Assembly (NCBI GenBank): GCA_034766995.1
Contig: CM068323.1
Location: 2,287,752-2,351,751, forward strand
DNA: 64,000 nucleotides
From: Acanthacorydalis orientalis
Lineage: Eukaryota > Arthropoda > Insecta > Megaloptera > Corydalidae
Direction: 5' to 3'
Notes under the pieces: generated by a model
Databases searched by the model: none
What the model saw: only the letters and a program-made list of their open reading frames with translations
What the model was told of the DNA's origin: nothing
Shown: one piece after another, positions 34,314-46,031 of the stretch
Layout of the letters: every line of letters begins with the position of its first letter
Position numbering within the stretch: the stretch's first letter is position 1
Position numbers and translations under genes: made by a program

Positions 34314-34567
34314 AACCGTTCTCTAAATTAAACTCTTTCGAAATACAAAATATTGTAATGTCCCCAGCTTATACCTACTAAAAATATGATTAATAGCATT
34401 GTCTCACTTCATAGAGTTTAAATCATGTTATCTCTAAATCTAATGGGATGAAGGGGGAGGGAGTCATAAATATAACACTATAACGTTCAGCTGCCACTCT
34501 AGGTCATTATTCGACATACGCGCACTTGGCTCTAAATCTTCATAACTTTCATATTTTTCAACTCTTA
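34314..34567. other. Intron sequence
   Basis: Nothing recognised. Confidence 0.35.
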
Positions 34568-35468
34568 CAAGGGGAGGATACGACTTCGAAAATTGACTTT
34601 GGGACCAAACTTCGTGTAGTGGTAGGACACCCCAAAAGTATTAATATAGTAACGTACCAGCTCGCACTATCGACCCATTATAGAGAAAAGAGGCTTCACA
34701 CTTTCCGCATCAGTCTTATGAGAGAAAAAGTTTCATGCGTTGTCAATAATTAGCTTGACAGCTAGGCGAGCCAGCATGAAGTGACTGACGTGTGAGGTTC
34801 GAGTTTCGCTCTTCGATTCATCCATTTTTTTCTTCTTCACCTGAATAATTATTTAATGCTTTTAATGCATTTTATTAAAAAAATATTTAAATAAAGATGA
34901 AATAACATTTTCTTGCGATTTTCTTTCAAAAAATGCTCTTTTTAAAATTTTTACAATTTTATTTCAGAAAATGATTTTTTCACGATTTTTTTTTAATTTC
35001 TTGCATTATTTTGCAAACATAAACACTTTAATATACGAATATGTTTGCAAAATAACGCTAAAAATTAATATTTTTTTCTGAAATAAAATTGTAACAATTT
35101 AAAAAAGAACGTTTTGCGAAAGAAAATTGACAGAAAATTTTATTTCATCTTTATTTAAATATTTTTTTAATAAAATGCATTAAATACATTAAATTATTCA
35201 GGTGAAAAAAACTGCATGAGTCGAGAGAGACTCGAACCTTACACGTCAGACACTTCAAGCCAGCTCGCTAACGATTAACTACAAGCTAGTTGACAACGGG
35301 TAAAAATTTTTCTCTCATAAGCCTGATGCGAAAACTTTGGAGCCTTTTTTCTCGAAAATGGCTCGATAGTGCAAGCTAGTACGTTACTATATTAATACCT
35401 TTGGGATACCCTGCCATTACACGAAGTTTCGTCGCAAAGTCAATTTCCGAGGTCGTATCCTCCCCTTG
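34568..35468. mobile_element. Foldback element, full copy A (901 bp)
   Basis: Almost the whole element is an imperfect inverted repeat: it starts caaggggaggatacgac, ends gtcgtatcctccccttg, and the arms meet at a short palindrome near 35010-35050. It is flanked by tta on both sides, a possible 3-bp duplication. Each arm carries a tRNA-like module in opposite orientation (34745-34815 +, 35219-35310 -), each followed by a T run. No protein coding. Confidence 0.85.
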
Positions 35469-35581
35469 TTAGTAAAAATTCTTTCATAGGTCAAAAGATC
35501 ACAGAAAAATCAAATGTTAAAAATCGTTTCTGTTTCATAAAACGAGTTGCAAAACTACTTAAATCGATTTCAATTTTTCAG

Positions 35582-35750
35582 ACGTGGACAACGGCTGTAA
35601 CGTGTGGAGTTCTGCAGACAACCGATCAGCCAACGTAGGTGAAAACGTAACGCTCGAGTGTGGTGCTGTATTCTACAATCATAGTGACAAAATGCAGTGG
35701 TACTTTAACAGCACGTTGACAAACGAAGTGATTTCAATAAAACACAACAG
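35582..35750 (+). CDS. Receptor exon 6 (N-half of Ig4)
   Basis: The acceptor tttttcag ends at 35581 and the donor is cag|gtattt. Phase 1 in, phase 2 out. It encodes WSSADNRSANVGENVTLECG then NHSDKMQWYFNST, with strand B Cys, strand C Trp and N-glycosylation-type NxT/NxS sites. It joins exon 7 across a 7.3-kb intron. Confidence 0.8.
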
Positions 35751-36765
35751 GTATTTGATTCATATTCATTGATAGTCTCTCGTAGATTTATCTTATTTTT
35801 TTATTTGTTTGTTTTCTTCGATGTTAGAAATGATAGCTTTCGCTGTGATAAGACACTCGTTGTGTATCTTTCAGCTTAAGTCCAGCACGTGTAAGCTTTT
35901 CTTATCGAAATTTTCTAAAGACGATGTAAATAAATCAGAGTAAATTATTTGTTATGAAACAAGAACTGTTAATATTTAAGGTCAGCTATTTTTAATTTTT
36001 ATTTCGATTTCGTATTCGATACTGTGAACAATTCGAAGATGTCGCAGGACTTTACGTCATACACTGAAATGAACATGTCCGTCTTACAAACGCTTATCAT
36101 GAATGTAGCTTGTGAAATTGTCACGCTTTGATTCCGTGTTCTAATCGCTCACCAAACAAAAATCTTTTTTCAGGTTTTCAATAGAATTGATTCTTATTAT
36201 TTTTCTCAAACACATTGAACATATTTATTGGATTTACAATTTTTTTCTGTACGTACTTGTGGGTTTAATGTATATAGGTTGATTCGTAAATTTTGGTGTT
36301 TCTTCCAGTATTTTTTTCAATAATATGTTGCAAGTAAGAGTGTAGCGACAAATATTCTGGGTCTAGATAGAAAGTTATGTAAATAAAAAAAAGAAAAACA
36401 AGATTTTACTATTTTTCTAAATCATCCCTTTTAACTTCCATATATATATTTTTTTTACATCGTTTACTTGGCAATACTACACCCCTATGAAAATAATCTT
36501 CCGTTTTCGTGTTAGAGCGGTCGTTGAGGTAACTCTGTTTTCAGCTCATTGTCATCATTAAATCCCCGTGCGCACTACTGACACGTCACGTACAATCACG
36601 TGATAAGACCATATGTGAAAGCTAATTTTACATTGGTTTCAATGGTATCGATCACACTACTGTCACTGCATGTATATCACGCACGACGCATACGATTCTT
36701 ATCTCGACTAGTGTTGACACGTTCTCACATATTTCTGTTTCTGCACACATTTCGTGACGTGGTAA
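35751..36765. other. Intron sequence, unassigned
   Basis: At about 36280 a ttgattcgtaaattttggtg sequence resembles some mariner ends, but no partner or coding relic was found. Confidence 0.35.
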
Positions 36766-37456
36766 CACTTTTGCATCAGTTGTCAGTTGACATTTCAGTT
36801 TGAAAAGTTTCGAGACAAATTGAAAATGTGTCGATTTTAATCGAAAATAACATAAAAATGTACTTTTCTTATTTTATTATAGTATATAATACAACCTAGT
36901 ATAATATATAGTATAAATAATATAACACATAGTATAACATAAGCTAATAAAACAATTTGGTTCTTTCAGATGTAAAAATAACTTTAAAATAAATTAACAA
37001 CATTGTTTTTTATTAAAATATTTTTTATAGCAGTTATTATTATCGAACAATATAAAAAATCTTAATAGCGCCCAACAGATTATTTCTAAAATCTAGGCAA
37101 AGGTAAACGTGAAAACACTTTTGTATCAGTTGTTAATTGACATTTCAGTTTGAAAAGTTCCAAGATAAATTGAAAATGTGTCGATTTTAATTGAAAATAA
37201 CATGAAAATGTATTTTGTTTTATTTTATTATAGTATAATATAACTTAATATAATATTTAGTATAAATGATATAACATATAATGTATAACATAATAAAATA
37301 ATTTGGTTCTTTCAGATGTAAAAATAACTCTAAAATAAATTAACAACATTGTTTTTTATTAAACATTTTTTTATAACAGTTATTATTATCAAATAATATA
37401 AAAAATCTTCATAGCGCCCAACAGATTATTTCTAAAATCTAGGCAAGGGTAAACGT
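36766..37456. repeat. Tandem duplication, period about 346 bp
   Basis: Two diverged copies (36766-37108, 37112-37456). Shared segments include catttcagtttgaaaagt, tttggttctttcagatgta and atagcgcccaacagattat. Non-coding; its right edge meets a Harbinger relic. Confidence 0.85.
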
Positions 37457-38600
37457 AGCAATATAAAGTTGTGAAACTACTACGACATAATGCCTAAAAT
37501 ATTGTAACGGTGTAATTCATACAGAGAACAGTCTAGAGGCTGATGGAATACCCCGTACCGTGATGTGAGAATACCAAACGCATTGTCGACGACTCTTCGT
37601 GCTCTCGTCAATCGATAATCGAATATCTTTTTGTTTTCATCTCCTGCATAGTGATGTCTACTATATGGTCGAAATAACTATAATTTCTGTGGGGAAACTG
37701 TCATCTTCATTTATAACGTACGGAAGCGGCGGAGAATTTTCACTCGATGTCTAGTGGTGTGAAAAGTACTTGGTCTTGCAACTTTTTTCCAAGTAGAACA
37801 AGTGAACGGAAGCCTTTATAATGAAAATATTTCGAGTTTCCTCAAATCGGACACTGCATGGCAATGCTTCCTATCAATTGCTGCGAGGCGGTCTAGGAAC
37901 TGATTTTTAAACGCAGATTTTCAATTTTTTCAGCCAACATTTTCCAAATGTTTTAATTTAGCACCGGCACAAAAATGAAATTCAATTTCTTCCAAATAGC
38001 ATCGCAAACCGATCTATCTGCCCTGTTGTACTAAATCCCATGCGATAACTAAATTCGAAGCTCTTGAAAGAGTTTCCATGTCAAGAAATTTAAAAATAAA
38101 ATATTCAATTTAAAAAGTTTTGTAAACGACAGAAAAAAATCGAGATGTTGCATCTCGAATGTCGTATTTTACAGTCGCCCATAGTTCGAGAGGGAAATTT
38201 ATTTTTTGATACCATCTTTACGTACTCGAAAAACGACAACAAACATCAAGAATGTAGAGAATTCGTCGATAGCTCTGCATTCTATTTCACACATTACCTC
38301 TGAGAGCGAAGTACAACATATAGGTGAGTAGTATTACAAGAAGATAATAAATAAATAAATTAAGATAGTTTTTTTGTGTTGAATTTACCTTAAACACAGG
38401 GCGAGTTTTTCTTCAGTTCTAATGGCTTCTCGCATTTGTGTTTTTGGATCTTATATCCTCTTCGATAAGGCCATGCAGGCACTAGAAATTTTCTTCCGAT
38501 ATCCTGAAATACATCTTGTCCCGATTGGGGTACTCTTGAAGCTCCTTCACGAGACGATGGAACTCACCCTTTCCTTTTCTTTTTAAATTTAGCTCATAGA
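37457..38600 (-). pseudogene. PIF/Harbinger DDE transposase relic
   Basis: Minus-strand 37668-37546 is open and reads YAGDENKKIFDYRLTRAR then VVDNAFGILTSRYGVF, the well-known block at the last catalytic residue of Harbinger nucleases. Upstream pieces (IDRKHCHAVSDLRK near 37870-37830) match the first-Asp GxIDxKH region. Multiple stops. It is a different lineage or a more distal part than the 55.6-kb element, which shows only the N-terminal block. Confidence 0.75.
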
Positions 38601-39779
38601 CCTAAATTCTTTTCTTATGAATTTGATTATGAGCTATCACAGTACAAACACTTGGTATTTCTTCATCAAACTGATAAATTATTTGCTTCGTTCTCCATTA
38701 CAATTTCAATAATAAAATCAATGACGTCCAACTATATGATAGTGACGCGCAAACAATTCTTGCCAATTATGTGCACGCGGCTGCGGGTAAATACAAAACG
38801 TAACGTTAACGCGTGATGATATTGTACTATCCTCTGTAGGTCAAGGTATCATGTCTTACTGTGACGGGTCAGTAGTGTACACAGGGCTTAAAACGCTGTT
38901 CACTCAAATCTTTTTTAAAATTATGGCGTAAACTGGTATATTTTTTTCACAAATATTATCTCGAAAATTATAAAACAATGTCATATAATATGGTGTTAAC
39001 GTTAACAGTGGTACTGCGCTCCTTAAAATCTATGTATAAAATTTACGAACTCTCTTGCAATCCTAAAAAAATGTGCTCGCCGTAATTCCTTGGATTCTTT
39101 TTTAGTCAGAGTGTCGTAGTAAAGGAGCATTATTTCATTCTCTGGTACAATCGATTCGATAAGTGCATTTAGATCAAACTCACATAGATCTAAATATGGA
39201 CGATTACACATACCGACGCCGAATGGTTGAAAGAAGTTTGCGTACTCACCCTTCCACTGATCCTATTCATACCTAGATAGTTGTGGAGAATTTGGCGGAC
39301 GGTTGTTTTCGAAAGATTTTATATGACTGATAATTCCTTCATTTTCATCCACCGGTCACTAATAGCAACAGAATCGGATGTAAGCACATCCACAATGCGA
39401 TTCATTTTCCAGTGATTCTTCTCCCATTAGAAATCTCTTAGCCCGTTCTTTTCCACGGTATAGGTAGATGAATTTTCACTGTATACTTCCCCTAATCATT
39501 GTTTTATTTGATGCGGTGTAACACCTTCTCTTATCAGAAATTTTATTACTGCACGGTAATCAATTTGGTTATTAATGACATTGCTAAGAATTCTTCTTAC
39601 TTTTATCATTGTCACTGTACGACTGATCGAGTTATAACATTAAAAATTGTACTGAATGCTACTAAGAAGACATATCAATCTGCCACATTACACAGATTCG
39701 GCATACATGCGCACGCGCAAAAATTAAGCCGGCAATATTTGACGCTACCCTCGTAAATTTTCTCACCTGCTTATTTAAT
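38601..39779 (-). other. Degraded sequence, possible Tc1/mariner relic
   Basis: Around 39310-39230 the minus strand gives TTVRQILHNYLGMNRISGR, which resembles the second helix-turn-helix of mariner transposases. The remainder has no clear motif. Confidence 0.3.
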
Positions 39780-40330
39780 CCATTAACTGCCAATGACGGA
39801 TATATCCGTTCTATTGTTATTTGATAACAACTCAGTTTTATCTGAGAGTCAGGGTATCTGATTGGTATTCTTGCGACCAAACAATCAGTGCTAAAAATCT
39901 ATTTAGCCGGAGAGGGTGTTTTCAATTTATTGTTCCTTCCTTGAAACGGCAAAACAAGTTTTTGTTGATGAAAGGCTTTGTCAATACTTTTGTGTAAGTG
40001 CCAAATGAAGCTTATATTTGTCCTCTGATAAGGAAAAAATTACTAACAGAGCCATAGTTGATGATTTATCCGATAATGAACAAATCAATGTACCAAACAC
40101 TTCTCAAGTAGAGTGGTCGCTCATCGGAAGTAAAAGGATAAGATAAGATAATTCATAAGAAGTGTAGGAAGAATATTCAGAACTCATTGAGCGTCTTATT
40201 GCGATATATATGTTATTCACGTGGAAATCAGAAAGACATTCTCTCCACAATCATCTCCTTATCGTTTCACCATGAATGGATTTTTCTAACTTTATTCCTC
40301 AAAAAGAAGTAAAACCTGGAAGATATTCGT
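39780..40330 (+). pseudogene. Possible piggyBac-type terminus and relic
   Basis: ttaactgccaatgacggata at 39781 has the form of a TTAA target followed by a piggyBac-like end rich in ggatatatccg. No transposase motif and no other end were identified. Confidence 0.35.
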
Positions 40331-40360
40331 TTCGATGTCGTGTTTGTTCAACAAAAAGTA

Positions 40361-41284
40361 CAAGGTCAGACAATTAAGTAATGCGACCGATTTTTTTTTC
40401 TCGGCCTGTGTGTAAACACTGCGAACTTGTAACTCCGCCACCGTAATAGCAGATCTCTACTCTCTCGATTGAGACCTTGACCACCCTCGTACGATCATTT
40501 CTTCGCCAGCTGTTTAGTGTTTTGTAACAACGCACGAGTAGTGCATGTCACGAAAATGGAATAGAGAAATTGCTCAAGATTGTCTCGAGCAGGTTGAAAG
40601 TGATCCTACTCTTCTCGATCGAGTTATTACTGGTGATGAAAGTTCGTTCTTTCAATATGACCCCGAAACTAAACGACAAAGCCAACAGTGGCTGTCCCCT
40701 GGAGCACCAAGACCAAAGAAGGCGAGAATGAGCAAGTCCAAAGTGAAAATCATGTTGATTTGCTTCTTCGACAGCAAAGGGGTGGTTCACAAAGAGTTCG
40801 TACCACGTGGACAAACCGTAAATCAAGTATTCTACCGCAATGTGGTCGAAAAATGACGAAAAAGGGTGCTCAGAGTGCGTCCAGAGATCGCGAAGACTTG
40901 GGTTCTGCATCACGACAATGCTCCCTGTCACAGTGCTTTCAGTGTCTCTCAGTTTTTGGCGTCTAAAGGCATCGCAACGTTACCACAACCTCCCTATTCA
41001 CCGGACATGTCACCCTGCGACTTTTTCCTATTCCTCCATATGAAAAAATTCGTCAAAGGTCGACATTTTGACTCCGTTGAAGATATCCAAGAATCTGTGA
41101 CGAGGGTACTCGGAGAGGTCCCACAAGAAGTGTTCCAGAATTGTTACGAAAACTGGAAAACTCGCTGGAATAAGTGTATAGATGCGGGAGGGGACTACTT
41201 TGAAGGGGATCGCAGCGATGTACCATAATTTTTAAATATACTCGATTTTTGAATTTTGTCGCATTACTTAATTGTCTCTCCTCG
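40361..41284 (+). mobile_element. Mariner copy 5, deletion derivative
   Basis: 924 bp with both termini (left caaggtcagac, right gtctctcctcg) and TA on both sides. Same N-terminal deletion as copy 3. The frame is interrupted once. Confidence 0.92.
40545..41228 (+). pseudogene. N-truncated mariner transposase with one nonsense change
   Basis: Equivalent to the 227-codon frame at 19968-20651, starting MSRKWNREIAQDC and ending DYFEGDRSDVP. A tga at 40854-40856 replaces the tta of copy 3; otherwise the frame continues to the end. The first-Asp block reads VITGDESSFF (Trp changed to Ser); HHDNAPCH and SPDMSPCDFF are kept. Confidence 0.88.
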
Positions 41285-43011
41285 TAAGTGAAAGGATCAG
41301 TCACATATGTATGAAGATAGCAATGCTTGATTATTAAGAGTGCCATACTTTGAAATCTACCACACAAAAGTCGATTTTTTTAAATAAATATATATGTTTA
41401 AGTTTCCTTCTGAACCATTTATATTATTTATAAATTTATTTTATTATATAGAGAACTATATTATTATAACAATAATTATCAATGTTAAGGTTTTTATTTA
41501 CTCTTTTTAACATTAATTAGAGTACGAAAAGTGAAAAGAAAAAAAATAAACAAAAATGGTTTACTACTTATGCTAAAAACTAACGTTAACACTGCAGTCA
41601 GAAAACGGAAACTGGCTGTTGAGTTCTTTAAATAGTTGCTTATTAGTTAATTTGTTGTTGATTAAGTACTTATAAGTAGCTATAAATAAGTTTGTTGTTC
41701 AAAATCAATGAACATGTTTATATTAACTTGTGCATTTAAGACATATATGTTCAGGGAATCTAAAAAAACGCTGTGAACAATTTAAAAGAAAAAAGAAAGG
41801 ATTGAATTACAGTTTGAATTCCGATGTTATCCATTTTGCACTTTCGTACGAAATGCTTCCATTGAAATAACTGTAAAATTAAGAATTAACGACAAAACAG
41901 CTTGCAACTTCGCATGCAGTACTGAAAAGGATGGAACTATGAAGACATATACAGTTGCCCCGCTCTCCCTCAGTGAGTACACGAACCAAATTACTCTTCA
42001 AATCGGCTTCGTAAGATGTGAGTACGTGATACTCTCTGAAATAATAATGCTATACAACTCTCGCCTGTGGACTTATCTGTGCAGATAAAACATTGAGTTT
42101 ATTTGTTTCAAATCGATCAAATGATTCATTCAATCGCATTGTATTTCATTCAAAATAGATACGATAACTGAAAACATTTGATATAAACTTGAGACTGTGA
42201 AGTATCTTAATGTGTTTGGAATACATCAGCTAAAGTATTTCTTTAGTATTAGAAATAGAGAAATCAAAATCATTTTCGAAGTCGAATTCCTATGAAAGGT
42301 TTAGGTTCAGGAGATGCAAAATTAATGTTCGAATTTTCAATTAAAATCATCGACACAAAATGTCAACATAAGACGGAAGTATTCGAAAAATTCGGAGAAA
42401 AACTCGACATTGCATTATTTTCTCTTCATGGATTCTTTTTGCCAATTTCTTTCCTTTTTCTGTACAAACGTACTCTTTTTTAAGGGTCTTTGCTGATAGC
42501 TTTAGTGGTTTTGTCTCGTGACGCTTGAGATGCTTTTGTGGTTTGTTTTCGGCATTTCTGTGTTACATAAATTATTAATTTAAATTTTTATTCACTTATA
42601 TTAAACCATTCAATACAATAGTTATAACGACTCTTGTTCCATTAAAATCGATTAATTAGAACACCAATTATCATGTTCTGAAAAAGACAGTGCGACACAT
42701 ACAGTCACGACTCATATTTAAAAAAAATCGCTTGAGATTTTCATACTTATCTTTTATTTTATTTCGAACTCGAATCTTCTCCATTAAGAAAAGCACACGT
42801 GCCTTGCTGGATGCAGATAATAATCCGTTTCGTACAAATAGACTTTTTAATCAGATGAAATGATTTCGATTACCACCAGTGCAGCTTTTAATTTATTATA
42901 TTGAATAATATTGTTTTTCTTTCTTGTAGATTTAATTGACGATAGCGATTTTTTAATGTGTTTTTTATTTGTTCGAGTGTTTTCTGATATTTTTCTCCTT
43001 TCCGATTTTAG
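41285..43011. other. Intron sequence, unassigned
   Basis: No repeat family or motif recognised over 1.7 kb. A 63-codon frame (42292-42483) has no features of note. Confidence 0.4.
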
Positions 43012-43160
43012 ATATTACGAAATTCAAAATTATAAGACAGAGTACTCGCACAGATCAAAACTGATCATCAGAAACCTCAACTACACCCATTCTGGAAATT
43101 ACGAATGTCGAATCGAAAACGAAGCAGACATCTGCGGTCGAAAAACTGTCTATGTTACAG
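43012..43160 (+). CDS. Receptor exon 7 (C-half of Ig4)
   Basis: The acceptor gattttag ends at 43011 and the donor is acag|gtattt. Phase 2 in, phase 1 out. It encodes SKLIIRNLNYTHSGNYECRI then ENEADICGRKTVYVTG, a textbook strand E-F-G of an Ig domain (LxIxNLxxxxSGxYxC). With exon 6 it completes Ig4. The upstream part of the open frame (42911-43011) is intron. Confidence 0.82.
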
Positions 43161-43239
43161 GTATTTATGTACCCACATTTATTCTTAGTGTAGTACGAGG
43201 CGCGTTTTTAAAGTACGTTCAGTAATTACAGTAGAGCAG

Positions 43240-43960
43240 AAAAAGCAACGATACAAATGATTAATTACAGGCCAAAGATATCTTTTTTCACATGTTCACC
43301 ATTGACCTCTACTATACATTTTTAGTATCGTGGCACCAGCTTCCTTATTCCCCTGTCGAAAGAATCCGTCCGTGACTTGAACCGATTAGTGACGCCTGTC
43401 TTCATTTCTTCATCATTTTCAAAGCGTTGAAACGCGAACCATTTCTTTACGTGCGAGAACAGTGGCAATCGCTTGATGCGGAATCTGAACTGTTTGGTGG
43501 GTGGTTGAAAATTTTACGTTCAAAGTCTTGCGACACTTGAATAATTCGAGCTGCGGTATGAGATCGTGCTTTATCGTGCAAAAGCAAAAACCAACTGGAC
43601 AATAACCCATGTCTTCTATTTTGAATGGTACGTCTGAGTTTCCTCATCGTTTCAAAATATGCATCGGTATTAATCGTGATTTTACGTTAAAGAAAACCAA
43701 CAAGCAAGATCTCTTTTTTACCCGAGAAAACAGTGGTCATGATTGACCTGACAGGAGATGGTTTTTAAACTTCATTACCATCGGAGACGATGAATGACGC
43801 CATTGCATTGACCTTCACTTTGATTTAACGTTTGTGTATGAAATTTAGGTCTCATTTCCAGTCACATTATGGGTTAAAAAGTCTTCTCGTTCGTTTTTCT
43901 AGCGTTGCAAAAATCGATCAACTAAATTCACACGTTTCTGCTTGTGTGTATTGGTTAATA
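43240..43960 (-). pseudogene. Mariner relic (SETMAR-like family)
   Basis: Minus-strand frames show FLLLHDKARSHTAARIIQ, the second-Asp block, then HPPNSSDSASSD, a decayed YSPDLAPSD block. Frameshifts between. The flanks could not be delimited. Confidence 0.65.
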
Positions 43961-44146
43961 TTTTGGTACACATCTGGCACACAGATTCTTATACTCTAGC
44001 TTTTCTGTCGCAATATCATAGAACCATGAAACTTCTGAAAAATCAAAACGTCGTTCACAATTGTGGGACGAGGTTTTCCTTGAATTTTCGTGTTCACTTT
44101 TTCTATATCAAATCGTCTGTCTTCATACTAGGTCGATCACTGCGCT
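43961..44146. other. Intron sequence
   Basis: Nothing recognised. Confidence 0.3.
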
Positions 44147-45950
44147 AGTTTTGTTTTGATGTTACAGAAACTTCGTTTTAAAAAACACAAGTGAATTTTA
44201 TGAAGTTTTAAAGCGCTCTCGATTTTTAGTATATAAGATTTTAGAGTTATCTGATAATGATTTAGTCTTTCTACATTTTCTTTAAAGGCATCGATTGAGT
44301 TTTGAAGAAGTGTTATTTGTTTGTTTACTATTGATTTCAGTTCTATTTGGTCATCGGATAGAGTTGTTATGGCTCTATCATATTTTTCGGCGTCATCTTG
44401 GTCTAAATTATCGGTTATTGATTTTAATACAGTTCCTAAGCCTGATATTAGGGCTTGTTTGTTCTTATATTACTTAAGGGATTTAGTTGATTGATCTGGG
44501 TGACTGTTTTTGTTTCTAATGTATTTATCGAACGATATGAATTATAAAATTCTTTTCCATATTTAGTGCTGTATTGTGTTAAATAAAGGTTAATTGAATT
44601 TTATCATTGTAGAATGTATCGCGATATTCTAAACATATCTCTCTAATAGCTGGTTTTTCTTCGTAATTATAATAATCGAGGCTTAATTTTTTTAAATTTG
44701 ATTTTGATATTTAGTTTTAATTTTGATCTAATTCGTCAACAGTTTCCAGTTTTTCGATAAAATCAATTTCGTCGTTTTTAATCAATTCTATGTCAAAAGG
44801 TATATTGATTCTGATATTAATAGATTTAATACTAGAGTTTAATGTTGTTGTTATAGAAATAATTTTTTGTATTAACTACAGCTCGGAGTGATTCTAAATG
44901 TTCTTCAAATTTTATGTGATCCAGGATTCCTATGCCATCTTTATGATTGACATGTAATTTAATTAATTACTTACTAAATTTACTAAATTTAAATACTTAT
45001 TCTGTTCTTGGAGGTATTGTTAAAATGTAGTTATTAATTTTTAATTTGTTTTTTAAGTATGCAAATTCTTCGGTTTCGTAAATTATAGTGATTTTGGTGA
45101 GATTTGGTTCATAGGATTAAAAAATTTTCGACTTACAATAAAGTGTGATGTGTATTTTCATTGTTTTCCTTAATTTACTGCCAGTGGATTTTGAGCGATT
45201 TTGTCTCTGATCCGTCGGCTGCATAATCTAGCTGGTTTTGGTGATGTGGTCTGCTACCAGGTTCTTGAAGTGTTGGCGATTTTTGTCCTCTGCTTCAACT
45301 TACACTTACGTTTCTTAACACTTCCGAACACTCGTTTTAGTTTCGCTGAAATTAATCGTTGAAACAAAACTTTTTCTTGAAACCTTTTCAGCAATCCTAC
45401 CGACTGCACCAGCTTTGTTTTGGTGTTACAGAAACTTCGTTTTAAAAAACACAAGTGCAGTTTATTATAAAATTACATAGACGTTACTCTATAAATGTAA
45501 TTATAACAAATCTACTTAACTCTAAATTTGTATTGGTTTATATACTTTTCCTATATTATTATTTTATGGGAACTCTCCATTCAGCTTCCCATGGCGTTGT
45601 CCAGTCCGGATATTTTGGTCTGTCGCTATTCGATGGGAACTGTCGATTCAGCTTCTTACAGAACTCGGATGATGTCGTCTAGTTCGGATGTTTATTAGTT
45701 AATATTAATGAAACTGTTTGTGTCAGCTTCTCATAGACATTACCAGAATTATGTGAATATATAACTTGCTCTTCGCCATGAACTTTCGTTCACTGTTCTT
45801 TGTATAATCGACACCGTTGCACCTTATCCTTACTATGTCACTCGTCACACTTGGCTCGCACACCTCAAAATGTTTTCTGTGAATTTAAGCACGGCTATCG
45901 TTTCTTTTTCTCTAACAAGAACTGCACCACAGTACGAACCCCGTAACTGG
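44147..45950 (-). mobile_element. Errantivirus-like (gypsy-type) LTR retroelement relic
   Basis: Old endogenous retroelement on the minus strand. A roughly 46-base segment (tttgttttggtgttacagaa... at 45414, repeated at 44152) marks the two LTR ends; the left LTR is nearly all lost. Next to the right copy, 45393-45411 complements a tRNA-Ser 3' end at 17 of 19 positions, fitting a primer binding site. Between about 44190 and 44480 a frame resembles the start of the fusion subunit of errantiviral envelope proteins (a GLGTVLKSITDNLD-type block). No gag or pol catalytic block was seen. Stops and frameshifts; inactive. Confidence 0.6.
45393..45411 (-). other. Primer binding site, tRNA-Ser type
   Basis: On the minus strand tggtgcagtcggtaggatt, two mismatches to the complement of a tRNA-Ser 3' end including CCA. 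It lies directly after the LTR end of the retroelement relic. Confidence 0.55.
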
Positions 45951-46031
45951 TAGGATTATTAATTTCTAGCACTCATGATAAATCAATTGCACATAGCATT
46001 AAAAATGAATTCGGAATGTAACGAAACGGCC

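Noticed and set aside
34745..34815. Genuine tRNA gene
   Set aside because: Box-like motifs are present but no acceptor stem or proper anticodon arm closes; kept as tRNA-like only.
42911..43011. Hydrophobic open stretch upstream of exon 7 as a transmembrane exon
   Set aside because: It is the pyrimidine-rich intron end; exon 7 joins exon 6 in frame at 43012.
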